From Methylorubrum populi (GTDB lineage Bacteria > Pseudomonadota > Alphaproteobacteria > Rhizobiales > Beijerinckiaceae): 61,569 bases of DNA. Both the position numbers and the translations under genes were made by a program. Below the pieces are notes generated by a model. That model saw only the letters and a list, made by a program, of their open reading frames with translations, did no database searches and was not told where the DNA came from. Position 1 is the stretch's first letter, and each line of letters starts with the position of its first letter. The stretch is taken from contig DYYG01000048.1 in assembly GCA_020741775.1 (NCBI GenBank), positions 1 through 61,569 of the forward strand, in the 5' to 3' direction. Below are positions 1-8,999 of the stretch, piece after piece.

Positions 1-93
1 GCGGCCGGCGGCGGCGGAGATCTCGGCGATCTCCCGCGCCATGAAGGTCGTCGGGTTGCTGGTCTCGGGTTTGCTGGTCTCGGGTCTGGTCAT
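1..93 (-). CDS. Partial SIS-domain sugar isomerase/deaminase (N-terminus only)
   Basis: Only the first 31 codons lie in the window; the gene runs off the left edge. After a low-complexity start (ETSKPETSNP) comes TTFMAREIAEIS, which resembles the N-terminus of SIS-domain glucosamine-6-phosphate deaminases/isomerases (NagB-II type). The ATG at 91-93 overlaps the murQ stop (ATGA), so the two genes are translationally coupled and probably act together in amino-sugar and peptidoglycan recycling. The function rests on this short match plus the neighbour and is tentative. Confidence 0.55.
   Translation of the reverse strand, partial: MTRPETSKPETSNPTTFMAREIAEISAAAGR
59..88. repeat. 15-bp tandem duplication in the N-terminal codons of the partial SIS gene
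   Basis: Two adjacent 15-bp units (59-73 and 74-88) differ at one base and encode a repeated ET-S-(K/N)-P pentapeptide. The duplication is in frame (five codons), so it lengthens the N-terminus without breaking the gene. Confidence 0.8.
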
Positions 94-977
94 GGGCGCG
101 CCGCCTCACCGAGCGCCCGGCGCAGGTTGCCGTCATGGCGCAGGAGCAGGTCGTCCGCCCGGGCCGGGCTCGCGCCGCCCGCGATCAGCACCGCGCGCTT
201 GATGTCGCCCTCCGCCCGCCCCAGCGCGTCGGCGGCGGTCTCCGCGTCGCATCGGGCGAGTTCGGCGACCATGGCCACACCCCGGGCCCGCAGCTTCCGG
301 TTGGTCGCGCGCATCGCCACCATCCGGCCGCGATAGACCCGGCCGAGCCGGATCATCAGCAGCGTCGAGAACAGGTTGAGGATCACCTTCTGGGCGGTGC
401 CCGCCTTCATCCGGGTCGAGCCCGCCAGCACCTCCGCCCCCGTCGCGGCGAGGATAGGATGGGCGGCCTCGCGCAGGATCGGCGTGCCGGGATTGTTGGA
501 AATCCCCACCGTGACGGCGCCGCGGGCACGGGCGGCCTTCAGGGCCTGAAGCGTGAACGGCGTCGTGCCGCTGGCGGCCAGCCCCACCACCACGTCCCGG
601 GGGCCGATCCCGGCGCGGGCGATCCAGTCCGCGCCATCGGCCCCGGAATCCTCGGCATCCTCCACGGCGCGCAGCAGGGCCCCCTCCCCGCCGGCGATGG
701 CGAAGCCCAGGCGGGCCTCCGGCCAGTCGAAGGTCGGCGGCAATTCCGCCCCGTCCTGCACGCCGATCCGGGCCGAGGTGCCCGCTCCGACATAGACCAG
801 GCGCCCGCCCTCCCGCAGGCCCGCCTCGGCAGCCTCGGCCGCGGCGGCGATCTCGGCCAAGGCCGGGCCCACGGCCGCGACGGCGGCGAGCTGGCCCTCC
901 CAGAGCGCCTGAAGGATGTCGCGTCCCTCCCAGGCGTCGAGATCGACGTAGCGGGGACTGGCGTCCTCGGTCCTCAT
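90..977 (-). CDS. murQ: N-acetylmuramic acid 6-phosphate etherase MurQ
   Basis: 295 residues, the usual length of the family. MurQ cleaves the lactyl ether of MurNAc-6-phosphate to give GlcNAc-6-phosphate and D-lactate in peptidoglycan recycling. The SIS phosphosugar-binding signature YVGAGTSARIGVQDG is followed by AELPPTF, and the diagnostic GSTRMKAGTAQK lies further on, before LNLFSTLLMIRLG. The ATG at 977 (MRTEDASPRY) is chosen because the reading frame upstream of it is low-complexity and unlike the family. The downstream gene overlaps by four bases (ATGA), which indicates an operon with the partial SIS-domain enzyme. Confidence 0.93.
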   Translation of the reverse strand: MRTEDASPRYVDLDAWEGRDILQALWEGQLAAVAAVGPALAEIAAAAEAAEAGLREGGRLVYVGAGTSARIGVQDGAELPPTFDWPEARLGFAIAGGEGALLRAVEDAEDSGADGADWIARAGIGPRDVVVGLAASGTTPFTLQALKAARARGAVTVGISNNPGTPILREAAHPILAATGAEVLAGSTRMKAGTAQKVILNLFSTLLMIRLGRVYRGRMVAMRATNRKLRARGVAMVAELARCDAETAADALGRAEGDIKRAVLIAGGASPARADDLLLRHDGNLRRALGEAARP

Positions 978-1213
978 GCCTGCCGCGCCCCCTCGCTTCG
1001 ATTCGTGCTCATCCGATCCTATCGCGATCCGATCTTGCCGGGGCCGGGCCCAAGGTCCCGCCCGCTTCGCTTTCTCGAAAGAGGTGATCCCCCGCTCGGT
1101 TCCGCCGCCAGCGGAAAACGCCGCGGCCGATGGCACCGGATCGCAGGGATCGGTTGGCCGGCCCCGGCGTTCGGTTGGCGCGCGCCGCGCGGGATCGGTC
1201 GAAGGGAGAGGGT

Positions 1214-2035
1214 GTGAGCCAAAGGGAGATGGACGGGGAGATCGACGGGCGGCCGGGCCGAACGGCGGTCGCACCGGATCCGGCGGAATCGGGGCGCCTG
1301 CGCCTGCTCAGCTACAACATCCGCCATTGCCGCGGCACCGACGGGCGGATCGCCCCGGAGCGGGTGGCGCGGGTCGTCGCCGCCACGGGGGCCGACATCG
1401 TCGCCCTGCAGGAGGTCGATGTCGGGCGCACGCGCACCGGCGGGCTGGATCAGGCGGAGGAGATCGCCCGGCGCGTCGGCATGAGCGCGCATTTTCACCC
1501 GGCCCTGCACCTCGCGGAAGAGCGTTACGGCGACGCCCTGCTCACCCGCCTGCCCTCGCGGCTGCGGCGCGCCGCCCCCCTGCCCGGCCTGCTGCGGCGG
1601 CCCGGCCTGGAGCCGCGGGGCGCCCTTTGGGTCGAGGTCACGGCCGGCGCGGCGCGGCTTCAGGTGCTCACCACGCATTTCGGCCTGCTCGGCGCCGAGC
1701 GCATCGCCCAGGCCGAGGCCCTGCTCGGGCCCGACTGGCTCGGAGATCCGGCCTGCGCGGAGCCGGTGGTGCTCCTCGGCGACTTCAACGCCACCGCTTG
1801 GTCCCGGGCCTATCGCCGGCTGAACCGGCGCCTCACCGATGCGCGGCGGCTGGCCGGCCGGCGCCGAGGACGCGGCGAGGCGACCTTCCCCAGCCGCTTC
1901 CCCCTGCTGCGCATCGACCACGTCTTCGTCAGCGATCGGATCGCCGTCGAACGCATCGCCGTCGTGAACACCGCCCTGGCCCGGCAGGCCTCCGACCATC
2001 TGCCGCTGCTGGCGGAGATCCGGATCGGGGCCTGA
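1214..2035 (+). CDS. Endonuclease/exonuclease/phosphatase (EEP) family protein
   Basis: About 273 residues from the GTG at 1214, which follows GGGAGAGG; an in-frame ATG at 1130 would add 28 arginine-rich residues and looks less likely. EEP-fold motifs appear in order: LSYNIRHCRG, DIVALQEVD (metal-binding Glu), GDFNATAW (catalytic Asp and Asn), RIDHVFVS and SDHLPLLAEI (catalytic Asp-His). The family are Mg2+-dependent phosphodiesterases acting on nucleic acids, inositol phosphates or phospholipids; the substrate cannot be read here. It is convergent with a phospholipase-D/VTT pair, a grouping I recall from other proteobacteria, which hints at a membrane-lipid role. Confidence 0.85.
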   Translation: MSQREMDGEIDGRPGRTAVAPDPAESGRLRLLSYNIRHCRGTDGRIAPERVARVVAATGADIVALQEVDVGRTRTGGLDQAEEIARRVGMSAHFHPALHLAEERYGDALLTRLPSRLRRAAPLPGLLRRPGLEPRGALWVEVTAGAARLQVLTTHFGLLGAERIAQAEALLGPDWLGDPACAEPVVLLGDFNATAWSRAYRRLNRRLTDARRLAGRRRGRGEATFPSRFPLLRIDHVFVSDRIAVERIAVVNTALARQASDHLPLLAEIRIGA

Positions 2036-2040
2036 GGCTC

Positions 2041-2086
2041 ATCGGGGCTCTGCCCCGATACCCCGCCAAAGGGATGATCCCTTTGG
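2041..2086. terminator. Double hairpin between convergent genes (palindromic repeat family)
   Basis: ATCGGGGC (2041-2048) pairs perfectly with GCCCCGAT (2052-2059), and CCAAAGGGA (2066-2074) pairs with TCCCTTTGG (2078-2086). There is no clear U tract. The unit sits between the convergent EEP and PLD genes, so it could end transcription from both sides. Related hairpins recur at 36655-36766, so it is also a dispersed repeat. Confidence 0.7.
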
Positions 2087-2108
2087 GATCCCGATCAGAT
2101 CAGGAGCC

Positions 2109-3635
2109 CTAAACCGACGCCTCGACGACAGTCGGCTTCCGCAGAGCGGTGGAGGCGCGGGAGACCACCGCGCGGCGGCGCCAGGGGCGCCACGCATCCG
2201 CCGGGCTGGCCGGATCGCCGAGATGGAACGCCTCGACGAGGCGGATCAGCGGGCCGCGCCAGGAGGGGACCAGGGGGCAGAGCCGCGAGCCGGGCATCAG
2301 CTCGGGATCGTCGAGCACCGCCCGCAGGGAGCCGCGCGCCGCGACCGCCTGGGCGAACACGTCGGCCGGGCAGCCGCCGTGATGGCTGAGCAGCGCGTAG
2401 AGCACCCGGCGCAGGGCGGCGCGGGCGGCGGAATCCTCGGCGGGCACCTCGACCGCGAGGTCGCACTCGGTGTCGTAGCCGAAGGAGCGGTTGTTGAGGT
2501 TGGTCGAGCCGATCCGCAGCAGGCGCTCGTCGATGATCGCGACCTTGGCATGGACCAGGATCGGCCGGCGCTTCGGCGTGTGCGGCGCGACGATCCGCAG
2601 GCGGCCGAACCGGTCGGCGCGGCGCAATCCCGCGATCAGGCCGCGCCGGGCGCCGTCCATGGTCAGGCGGTCGAACCCGCTCGGGCTGCGCTCGGACAGC
2701 ACGATCACGATCTCCGGCCCCTCGGGCTCGGCCAAGCGGGCGGCGAGCGCGGCGGCGACCACCGGCGAGGTGAGGTACTGGTTCTCCAGATAGATGAAGT
2801 GCTGCGCGGCGCGGATCGATGCGAGGTAGAGCGCGGCGCTCTCGGTGACCGCCGGGCGGCCCTCCAGCGGCGGGTCGGTGCGGGCGATCCCCACCGCCGC
2901 GCCGATGAAGTGCGGCGCCAGGGTATCGGGCCAAGGATCGGACGAAGGGTCGGGATCGGCGATAGGGCCTGCTGCCCATGTCTCGCCGGTGGCGCGGCGC
3001 CAGCGTTCGCGGGTGAGCTCCGCCAGCGCCGTCGCGGCGGCGCCGTCGACCAGCATCATCACATCGTGGCGCGGCGGGTAATCCTCGCCCGAAGGCAGGC
3101 GGCGGCGGGGGTCGCGGTCGCGATGGGCGGGGGTGTCCCAGCGGTTCACCTCGAAATCGCTGCCGCCGCAGAAGGCGATGCGGTCGTCGATGATGAGGAT
3201 CTTCTGGTGCTGGCAGGCACCGAAGGGCAGCGTGCCGTCGATGCGGAAATCGATATCGGGGCCCAAGCTCGCGCGGACGCTCTCGGGGGTGTGGTCGTTG
3301 CCCGCCGAGATCGGCCAGGGCATGTCCCAGATCAGGATGCGGATGGCGAGATCCGGCCGCTCCGCCTTCAGGCAACGCAGCAGCTCCGCCAGGGTCTGGC
3401 CGGCTTCGGGCGTCTCCGCCGCCGGCAGCAGGCGCACCCGCGGGTCGAAGCTCCAGCCGATCAGGGTGATGTGGCGGCGCGCCTTGAGCAGGGCGGCGCG
3501 GGCGGCGGCGAAATAGGCCGCCCCGTCATGGAGCACGGCGACGCGTTCCGCCCGCTCCCGCCGCCAGCAGGTCAGACCGGGCCGCAACCAGCTCTCGGAC
3601 ACGCCGTCCCCCACCTCGATGATGTCCCGCCTCAT
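2109..3635 (-). CDS. Phospholipase D-like protein with two HKD motifs
   Basis: 508 residues. Two HxKx4D signatures are present: HQKILIIDD near residue 143 and HAKVAIIDE near residue 362, each followed by a Gly/Ser-rich stretch (CGGSDF; GSTNLNNRSFGYD). This is the two-lobed arrangement of phospholipase D, cardiolipin synthase and related phosphatidyltransferases. There is no N-terminal membrane segment, so it is probably cytosolic or peripheral. The start ATG at 3635 overlaps the stop of the upstream VTT gene (ATGA), so the two form a translationally coupled pair; in some bacteria these domains are fused. The lipid substrate is not determinable. Confidence 0.9.
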   Translation of the reverse strand: MRRDIIEVGDGVSESWLRPGLTCWRRERAERVAVLHDGAAYFAAARAALLKARRHITLIGWSFDPRVRLLPAAETPEAGQTLAELLRCLKAERPDLAIRILIWDMPWPISAGNDHTPESVRASLGPDIDFRIDGTLPFGACQHQKILIIDDRIAFCGGSDFEVNRWDTPAHRDRDPRRRLPSGEDYPPRHDVMMLVDGAAATALAELTRERWRRATGETWAAGPIADPDPSSDPWPDTLAPHFIGAAVGIARTDPPLEGRPAVTESAALYLASIRAAQHFIYLENQYLTSPVVAAALAARLAEPEGPEIVIVLSERSPSGFDRLTMDGARRGLIAGLRRADRFGRLRIVAPHTPKRRPILVHAKVAIIDERLLRIGSTNLNNRSFGYDTECDLAVEVPAEDSAARAALRRVLYALLSHHGGCPADVFAQAVAARGSLRAVLDDPELMPGSRLCPLVPSWRGPLIRLVEAFHLGDPASPADAWRPWRRRAVVSRASTALRKPTVVEASV

Positions 3636-4345
3636 GCGCCCGCGCCGGCCCTTCCCGCCTCGAGCTTGGCCCGCACCCGCCGCCGCGTCAGCTCCACCAC
3701 CGCGACCGTGGCGACGAGCCCGAGGCCGAGGGTGATCCAGTGGGTCGGCTCGTCGCCCCCTGCCCGGCGGCCGATGGCGCCGAGATAGACGCAGACCACG
3801 GTGCCCGGCAGCATGCCGATCACCGTCGAGATCAGATAGGCCGGCGTGCCGACCTCCGTGACCCCGAGGGCGTAGTTCTGCGCGTTGAACGGCACGAAGG
3901 GGCTGAGGCGCATCAGGGTGAGCAGCCGCCAGCCGCCGTCGCCCACCGCCTCCACGGTGGCCTTGAAGGCCGGCCGCCGCTCGATCAGCGCCCGCACCCG
4001 ATCCCGGAACAGGTAGCGGGCGGCGAAGAAGGCGAGCCAGGAGCCGAGCGTGGCGGCGAGGAGCACCACCGGCATCACCGCCCAGCCGAAGGCCACCGCC
4101 CCGGCGATGGTGAGCGGCGTGCCCGGCACGACGAGGAGCGTCGCGACGAAGAACAGCAGGCCGAAGGCGAGAAGCCCGTAGGGGCCGAGCCCGTTCGCCC
4201 AGGCCGAGAAGGCGCGCAGCCATTCCTCGATCGGCAGGAGGAACCACACCCCCACCGCAAGGGCGGCGGCGAGCGCGGTGACGGCCCAGGTGCCGAGGGA
4301 GGAGAAGCGGGCTGGCAGACCGGCCGACCGGCGGGCAGGATCCAT
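3632..4345 (-). CDS. TVP38/TMEM64 (VTT/DedA-like) membrane protein
   Basis: 237 residues, with hydrophobic segments near residues 17-38, 50-75, 85-108, 165-185 and 200-220. The VTT core is visible: VVPGTPLTIAGAVAFG, then a basic RRPAF stretch, then the hallmark RLSPFVPFNAQNYALG. DedA/VTT proteins are proposed phospholipid scramblases or transporters. The ATG at 4345 is preferred over the in-frame TTG one codon upstream. It is coupled to the downstream PLD gene. The 200 bases upstream hold no gene and presumably carry the promoter. Confidence 0.9.
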   Translation of the reverse strand: MDPARRSAGLPARFSSLGTWAVTALAAALAVGVWFLLPIEEWLRAFSAWANGLGPYGLLAFGLLFFVATLLVVPGTPLTIAGAVAFGWAVMPVVLLAATLGSWLAFFAARYLFRDRVRALIERRPAFKATVEAVGDGGWRLLTLMRLSPFVPFNAQNYALGVTEVGTPAYLISTVIGMLPGTVVCVYLGAIGRRAGGDEPTHWITLGLGLVATVAVVELTRRRVRAKLEAGRAGAGA

Positions 4346-4546
4346 CAAGGGCTCGGCGGGGACTCAGGAGGCGAAAGTCGGACGCCAGCGCAAAGCGCGA
4401 GACCGCGACTCTGTTCCCGCGAAGAGACCGATTAAAGCCACGCCGGGTCGCGCCGCGATCGAGCACGGCTCCAAACCGTTGTCGTGACCTTGTTTTTGTG
4501 CCGAACCGGTCTCCACTCCGGCGCGGAGCGCTCCCGCATTCCCGGC

Positions 4547-4957
4547 TCACCAGTCCCGGTCGAGCCGGACGGCGATCCGGCTGGGCCGGGCCCCGGCCAG
4601 GACCCGTTGGAGGGAGGCGAGCGCCCGCCGGGCCTTGCCGAGCCGGGGGCTGCGCCAGCGGCGCTCGTGGCCCCGCACCGCCAAAGCCGCCTCGCCGAGG
4701 CGGTCACCGGCGGCGGCGAGGCGGTCCACCGCCCGGCGGATCGGCGGCGTTTCCTCGGTCAGGACACAGAGATCGGAGAGATGGTTGCGCAGGGCGTGGA
4801 GGTCGTCGCGTCCCCCGCCCTCCTCCGCCAGCGCGGCGAGGGCCCCGTCCATCGCCAGGATGAGGCTTGCAAGCGGCTGCGGCAGCGGCCGACCCCTTCC
4901 CTCCACGGAAAGCAGTCCCGGCCCTTCCGGTGCAGCCCCCTGCGCGGCAACTCCCAT
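4547..4957 (-). CDS. Hypothetical protein
   Basis: 136 residues, not recognised. The middle (about 28-100) is Ala/Leu/Arg-rich and predicted helical (MDGALAALAEEGGGRDDLHALRNHLSDL), with no signal peptide and no known motif. Codon use resembles that of the neighbours. It lies alone between the VTT/PLD pair and the cyo operon. About 150 bases upstream, at 5092-5107, is a 6-bp inverted repeat (TGAAGA-TATC-TCTTCA) that could be an operator or the end of the cyo transcript. Confidence 0.55.
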   Translation of the reverse strand: MGVAAQGAAPEGPGLLSVEGRGRPLPQPLASLILAMDGALAALAEEGGGRDDLHALRNHLSDLCVLTEETPPIRRAVDRLAAAGDRLGEAALAVRGHERRWRSPRLGKARRALASLQRVLAGARPSRIAVRLDRDW

Positions 4958-5140
4958 ACATGCTCCGCTGACTGAACGCGGGACGTGCAGGAAGCACGTC
5001 GCGGCCCTCGCGTCACGCGGTCAGTCGGCGCGGCCTCGGAGGGCATGGAGCCAGATTCGACGCACCAGAACCCATCGCGCGCAACCTCATATGAAGATAT
5101 CTCTTCACAATGAGAGGGATAAGGGCTGCGACCGTTTCGC

Positions 5141-5824
5141 CTACGGCGTCGGACCCGGGCGTCTCAGGGCATAGACGAGGGCGCCGGCCGTCATCAGCGC
5201 CAGGGCGTACCATGTCAGCGCGTAGACGAGATGGTTGTTGTGGAAGGCCACCACGGTGAGGCCGCCGACCGGCAGACCGCCGGGATTGGGGGTGGCGTCG
5301 GCATCGACGAAATAGGGGGCTGCGTCGGAGAGCGTCCGGGCGGCGGCGATGGCCGCCACGTCGCGGGAATACCAGCGGTCTGCGGCGGGATCGTTGCGGC
5401 GCAGGAAGCCGCCGCCCGGTTCGGACAGGCGCAGCAGGCCGGTGACCGTCACCTCCCCCTCCGGCTCGCCCGGGGCGCGGGCGGAGCGGTTGCGGGCCTC
5501 CGCCGGCACGAAGCCGCGATTGATCAGAACGGTGAAACCCCGCTCGGTGGCGAGGGGGACGAGAACCCAGAAGCCGCCGCCGCGCTCGGTCACGGCCTGG
5601 ACCAGGGCAGCGCGGTCATGGGCGAAGCGGCCGGTGACGCGGACGCGCCGGTACTCGGCGGAGGGCCCGGTGAGGCCGGCCCATTCCTCCGGCCCCGGCG
5701 CCGGGACCGGATCGGCATGGATACGCGCCTCGACGCGGTCGATCAGGTCGCGCTTCCAGACCCGGCGCTCGACCTGCCACGTGCCGAGGCCGAGAAACAC
5801 CCCGACCAGAGCGAGGCCCGCCAC
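5141..5824 (-). CDS. SURF1-family oxidase assembly protein
   Basis: At least 227 residues. SURF1 hallmarks: an N-terminal membrane segment ending GLGTWQVERR, the central RVRVTGRF and GFWVLVPL, then INRGFVPAEARN, and a C-terminal HLVYALTWYALALMT membrane helix. The protein helps insert heme into heme-copper oxidases. As the last gene of the cyo operon it probably serves the quinol oxidase, as Surf1q does in Paracoccus. The GTG at 5824 is the only standard start nearby, but the frame stays open upstream (RRRPLIARILLA), which would complete the first helix. No ATG, GTG or TTG occurs there, so the true start is uncertain. Confidence 0.88.
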   Translation of the reverse strand: MAGLALVGVFLGLGTWQVERRVWKRDLIDRVEARIHADPVPAPGPEEWAGLTGPSAEYRRVRVTGRFAHDRAALVQAVTERGGGFWVLVPLATERGFTVLINRGFVPAEARNRSARAPGEPEGEVTVTGLLRLSEPGGGFLRRNDPAADRWYSRDVAAIAAARTLSDAAPYFVDADATPNPGGLPVGGLTVVAFHNNHLVYALTWYALALMTAGALVYALRRPGPTP

Positions 5825-5912
5825 CGCCAGGAGGATCCGGGCGATGAGCGGGCGGCGCCGGCCGGGCGCCGAACCGGCATCGGCTTCGGCGGCGCGCGCT
5901 CCGGGCGATCCG

Positions 5913-6308
5913 TCAGGGGGCGTGGCGCATCTCCTCGGCGGAGACCGGCATCATGTTGGCGTTCAGGTGGTGCATCACCCAGATCGAACCGCACAGCGTG
6001 ATGACCACGATGGTGACGGTGAAGACCAGCGCCAGGAAGGTCCAGCCGCCCTCCGACTTGGTGTTCATGTGCAGGAAGTAGATCATGTGAACCACGATCT
6101 GCACGATGGCGAGCCCGAGGATGACGACGCCGGTGACGAGCTTGTCGCCGAGCACGTCGGCCATCACCAGCCAGAACGGGATCGCCGTCAGGATGACGGA
6201 GAGCACGAAGCCGGTCACGTAATCCTTGAACGAGCCGTGGCCGTGGGCATCCTGCCCGTGATGGCCATGGTCGTGACCGTGGCCGTGCGTGTGCGCTGCC
6301 CCGCTCAT
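5913..6308 (-). CDS. cyoD: Cytochrome o ubiquinol oxidase subunit IV
   Basis: 131 residues with three hydrophobic helices and the conserved [10 protein letters not shown] segment of subunit IV. A His-rich N-terminus ([13 protein letters not shown]) of unknown role precedes the first helix. CyoD is needed for assembly of the CuB site. Its ATG at 6308 overlaps the cyoC stop (ATGA). Confidence 0.95.
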   Translation of the reverse strand: MSGAAHTHGHGHDHGHHGQDAHGHGSFKDYVTGFVLSVILTAIPFWLVMADVLGDKLVTGVVILGLAIVQIVVHMIYFLHMNTKSEGGWTFLALVFTVTIVVITLCGSIWVMHHLNANMMPVSAEEMRHAP

Positions 6309-6946
6309 TGCAGGACTCCCATCAGGTACACGAAGGTGAAGACGCCGATCCAGATGACGTCGAGGAAGTGCCAGAACATCGACAGGCACATCAGCCGGCG
6401 CTTGTTCTCGGGCACGAGACCGCGCAGGCGGGTCTGGATCATCAGGGTGACGAGCCAGATCAGGCCGAAGGTGACGTGCAGGCCGTGGGTTCCGACCAGG
6501 GTGAAGAACGCGGACAGGAAGCCGCTGCGCTGGGGCGTGGCGCCCTCGTGGATCAGGTGGGAGAATTCCCACAATTCGAGCCCGACGAAGGCCGCGCCGA
6601 ACAGGCCGGTCACCGCCAGCCAGAGCTGGGTCTTGGAGAGATCGCCCTTCTCCATCTCCAGCATGGCGAAGCCATAGGTGATGGAGGAGAACAGCAGCAT
6701 CGACGTGTTCACCGCCACGATCGGCAGGTCGAACAGGTCCTTGGGCGAGGGCCCGGCCGCGTAGCTGCGGCCGAGCACGGCGTAGGTGGCGAACAGGACC
6801 GCGAAGATGAGGCAGTCGCTCATCAGGTAGATCCAGAAGCCGAGCATCGTGCTCCCTTCCGGGTGATGCTCGCCCTCGAGATCGAGGAAGTCCGGCGCGT
6901 CGGCCGTCGAGGCCTGGGTCATGGCGGGGTTTCCGTGAGTTGCCAT
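6305..6946 (-). CDS. cyoC: Cytochrome o ubiquinol oxidase subunit III
   Basis: 213 residues, five predicted membrane helices. Conserved features include [25 protein letters not shown], read here in two parts ([11 protein letters not shown] and [11 protein letters not shown]), [14 protein letters not shown], and a C-terminal [17 protein letters not shown]. It is part of the proton-pumping bo3-type quinol oxidase. It lies eight bases downstream of cyoB and overlaps cyoD. Confidence 0.96.
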   Translation of the reverse strand: MATHGNPAMTQASTADAPDFLDLEGEHHPEGSTMLGFWIYLMSDCLIFAVLFATYAVLGRSYAAGPSPKDLFDLPIVAVNTSMLLFSSITYGFAMLEMEKGDLSKTQLWLAVTGLFGAAFVGLELWEFSHLIHEGATPQRSGFLSAFFTLVGTHGLHVTFGLIWLVTLMIQTRLRGLVPENKRRLMCLSMFWHFLDVIWIGVFTFVYLMGVLQ

Positions 6947-6953
6947 GGCGTGA

Positions 6954-8960
6954 TCAGGCCCGCACAGCCGCCAGCGCCCGAGTCCGCTGCTGTTCGGTGC
7001 GGCTGACCGTGTCGGCGGGGATGTAGAAGTCCCGGTTGTAGTTGAAGGTGTGCCCGATCGCGACGACGAGGGTCGCCACGAAGGTGAGCGCCGCCAGCCA
7101 CCAGATGTACCAGATCATCGCGAAGGAGAAGGCGATGCTGATCACGCCGAGGATCACGCCCGTGGCGGTGTTCTTGGGCATGTGGATCGGCTTGTAGCCC
7201 TGGAGCGGACGCTGGAAGCCGCGGCTCTTCATCTCCCACCACGCATCGAGGTTATGCACCACGGGCGTGAAGGCGAAGTTGTAGTCCGGCGGCGGCGAGG
7301 AGGTCGACCATTCCAGAGTCCGGCCCTCCCACGGATCGCCGGTCACGTCGCGCAGGGCCTCGCGGTTTTTGATCGAGACCGCAAACTGGACGATCATCGC
7401 GCCGATGCCGAGGGCGATCAGGCCCGCGCCGATGGCGGCGATGACGAACCAGATCTGCAGGGACGGATCGTCGAAGTGCTGGGCGCGGCGGGTCACGCCC
7501 ATCAGGCCGAGCACGTAGAGCGGCATGAAGGCGACGTAGAAGCCGATGGTCCAGAACCAGAAGCTGACCTTGCCCCAGAACGGATCGAGCTTGAAGCCGA
7601 AGGCCTTCGGGAACCAGTAGTTCACGCCGGCGAACATGCCGAACAGCACGCCGCCGATAATCACGTTGTGGAAGTGCGCGATCAGGAACAGCGAGTTGTG
7701 GAGCACGAAGTCGGCCGGGGGCACGGCGAGCAGCACGCCGGTCATGCCGCCGATCACGAAGGTGACCATGAAGCTCACGGTCCAGAGCATCGGCACGTCG
7801 AAGCGGATGCGGCCGCGATACATCGTGAACAGCCAGTTGAAAATCTTCGCACCCGTCGGGATCGAGATGATCATCGTCGTGATGCCGAAGAACGAGTTCA
7901 CGCTGGCGCCCGACCCCATCGTGAAGAAGTGGTGCAACCACACGAGGTAGGACAGGATCGTGATCACGATGGTCGCGTAGACCATCGAGGTGTAGCCGAA
8001 CAGGCGCTTGCCGCAGAAGGCGGAGGTGACCTCGGAGAAGACGCCGAAGGCCGGCAGGATGAGGATGTAGACCTCCGGGTGGCCCCAGATCCAGATGAGG
8101 TTGAAGTACATCATCGGGTTGCCGCCGAGGTCGTTCGTGAAGAAGTGCGTGCCGACGTAGCGGTCGAGCGTCAGCAGCGCGAGAACGGCCCCCAGGATCG
8201 GGAAGGCGGCCACGATGAGCACGTTGGTGCACAGCGAGGTCCAGGTGAAGATCGGCAGCTTCATCATCGACATGCCGGGCGCGCGCATCTTCACGATGGT
8301 CGCGATCAGGTTGATGCCCGACAAGGTCGTGCCGATACCGGCGATCTGCAGGCCCCAGATGTAGTAATCGACCCCGACGCCGGGGCTCATATCCGCGCCG
8401 GAGAGCGGCGGGTAGGCGAGCCAGCCGGTGCGGGCGAACTCACCGATGAACAGCGAGATCATCACCGTGACCGCGCCCGAGACCGTCATCCAGAACGAGA
8501 AGTTGTTCAGGAACGGGAAGGCGACGTCGCGGGCGCCGATCTGCAGCGGCACGACGTAGTTCATCAGGCCGGTGACGAAGGGCATCGCCACGAAGAAGAT
8601 CATGATCACGCCGTGGGCGGTGAAGATCTGGTCGTAGTGATGCGGCGGCAGATAGCCCTCGTTGGCGCCGAAGGCGATCGCCTGCTGCGAGCGCATCAGC
8701 AGCGCGTCGGCGAAGCCGCGCAGCAGCATCACGAGCGCCAGCACGACGTACATGATGCCGATCTTCTTGTGATCGACGGAGGTCAGCCAATCGCGCCAGA
8801 GCGGGCCCCAGAAGCGGAAATAGGTGATCGCGGCGAGCACCGCGATTCCGCCGATGGCGACACCTGCGAAGGTCACTTGCAGGATCGGCTCGTGGAACGG
8901 GATGTCCTCCAGGGTGAGGCGCCCGAACAGCAGGTGCTGCAGGTCCGTGTTTGCGAACAT
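6954..8960 (-). CDS. cyoB: Cytochrome o ubiquinol oxidase subunit I
   Basis: 668 residues, close to the E. coli length. It is the catalytic heme-copper subunit that reduces O2 with ubiquinol and pumps protons. The CuB His and the cross-linked Tyr are in [14 protein letters not shown]. Further landmarks are [10 protein letters not shown] and [12 protein letters not shown] (heme ligands), with a dozen or more membrane helices. The N-terminal [11 protein letters not shown] extension is typical of quinol rather than cytochrome c oxidases. Confidence 0.97.
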   Translation of the reverse strand: MFANTDLQHLLFGRLTLEDIPFHEPILQVTFAGVAIGGIAVLAAITYFRFWGPLWRDWLTSVDHKKIGIMYVVLALVMLLRGFADALLMRSQQAIAFGANEGYLPPHHYDQIFTAHGVIMIFFVAMPFVTGLMNYVVPLQIGARDVAFPFLNNFSFWMTVSGAVTVMISLFIGEFARTGWLAYPPLSGADMSPGVGVDYYIWGLQIAGIGTTLSGINLIATIVKMRAPGMSMMKLPIFTWTSLCTNVLIVAAFPILGAVLALLTLDRYVGTHFFTNDLGGNPMMYFNLIWIWGHPEVYILILPAFGVFSEVTSAFCGKRLFGYTSMVYATIVITILSYLVWLHHFFTMGSGASVNSFFGITTMIISIPTGAKIFNWLFTMYRGRIRFDVPMLWTVSFMVTFVIGGMTGVLLAVPPADFVLHNSLFLIAHFHNVIIGGVLFGMFAGVNYWFPKAFGFKLDPFWGKVSFWFWTIGFYVAFMPLYVLGLMGVTRRAQHFDDPSLQIWFVIAAIGAGLIALGIGAMIVQFAVSIKNREALRDVTGDPWEGRTLEWSTSSPPPDYNFAFTPVVHNLDAWWEMKSRGFQRPLQGYKPIHMPKNTATGVILGVISIAFSFAMIWYIWWLAALTFVATLVVAIGHTFNYNRDFYIPADTVSRTEQQRTRALAAVRA

Positions 8961-8999
8961 GGGTCGAAGCTCGTCCGTGAATCCTGAGGCGGCGACGGA

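Noticed and set aside
135..1217. Long plus-strand open frame opposite murQ
   Set aside because: It is the antisense frame of a clear murQ; its translation is Arg/Gly/Pro-rich with no motif, as expected from high G+C DNA.
7050..8987. 645-codon plus-strand frame opposite cyoB
   Set aside because: Composition is dominated by His, Arg, Glu and Asp, the usual reverse-frame image of a membrane protein; cyoB is unambiguous on the other strand.
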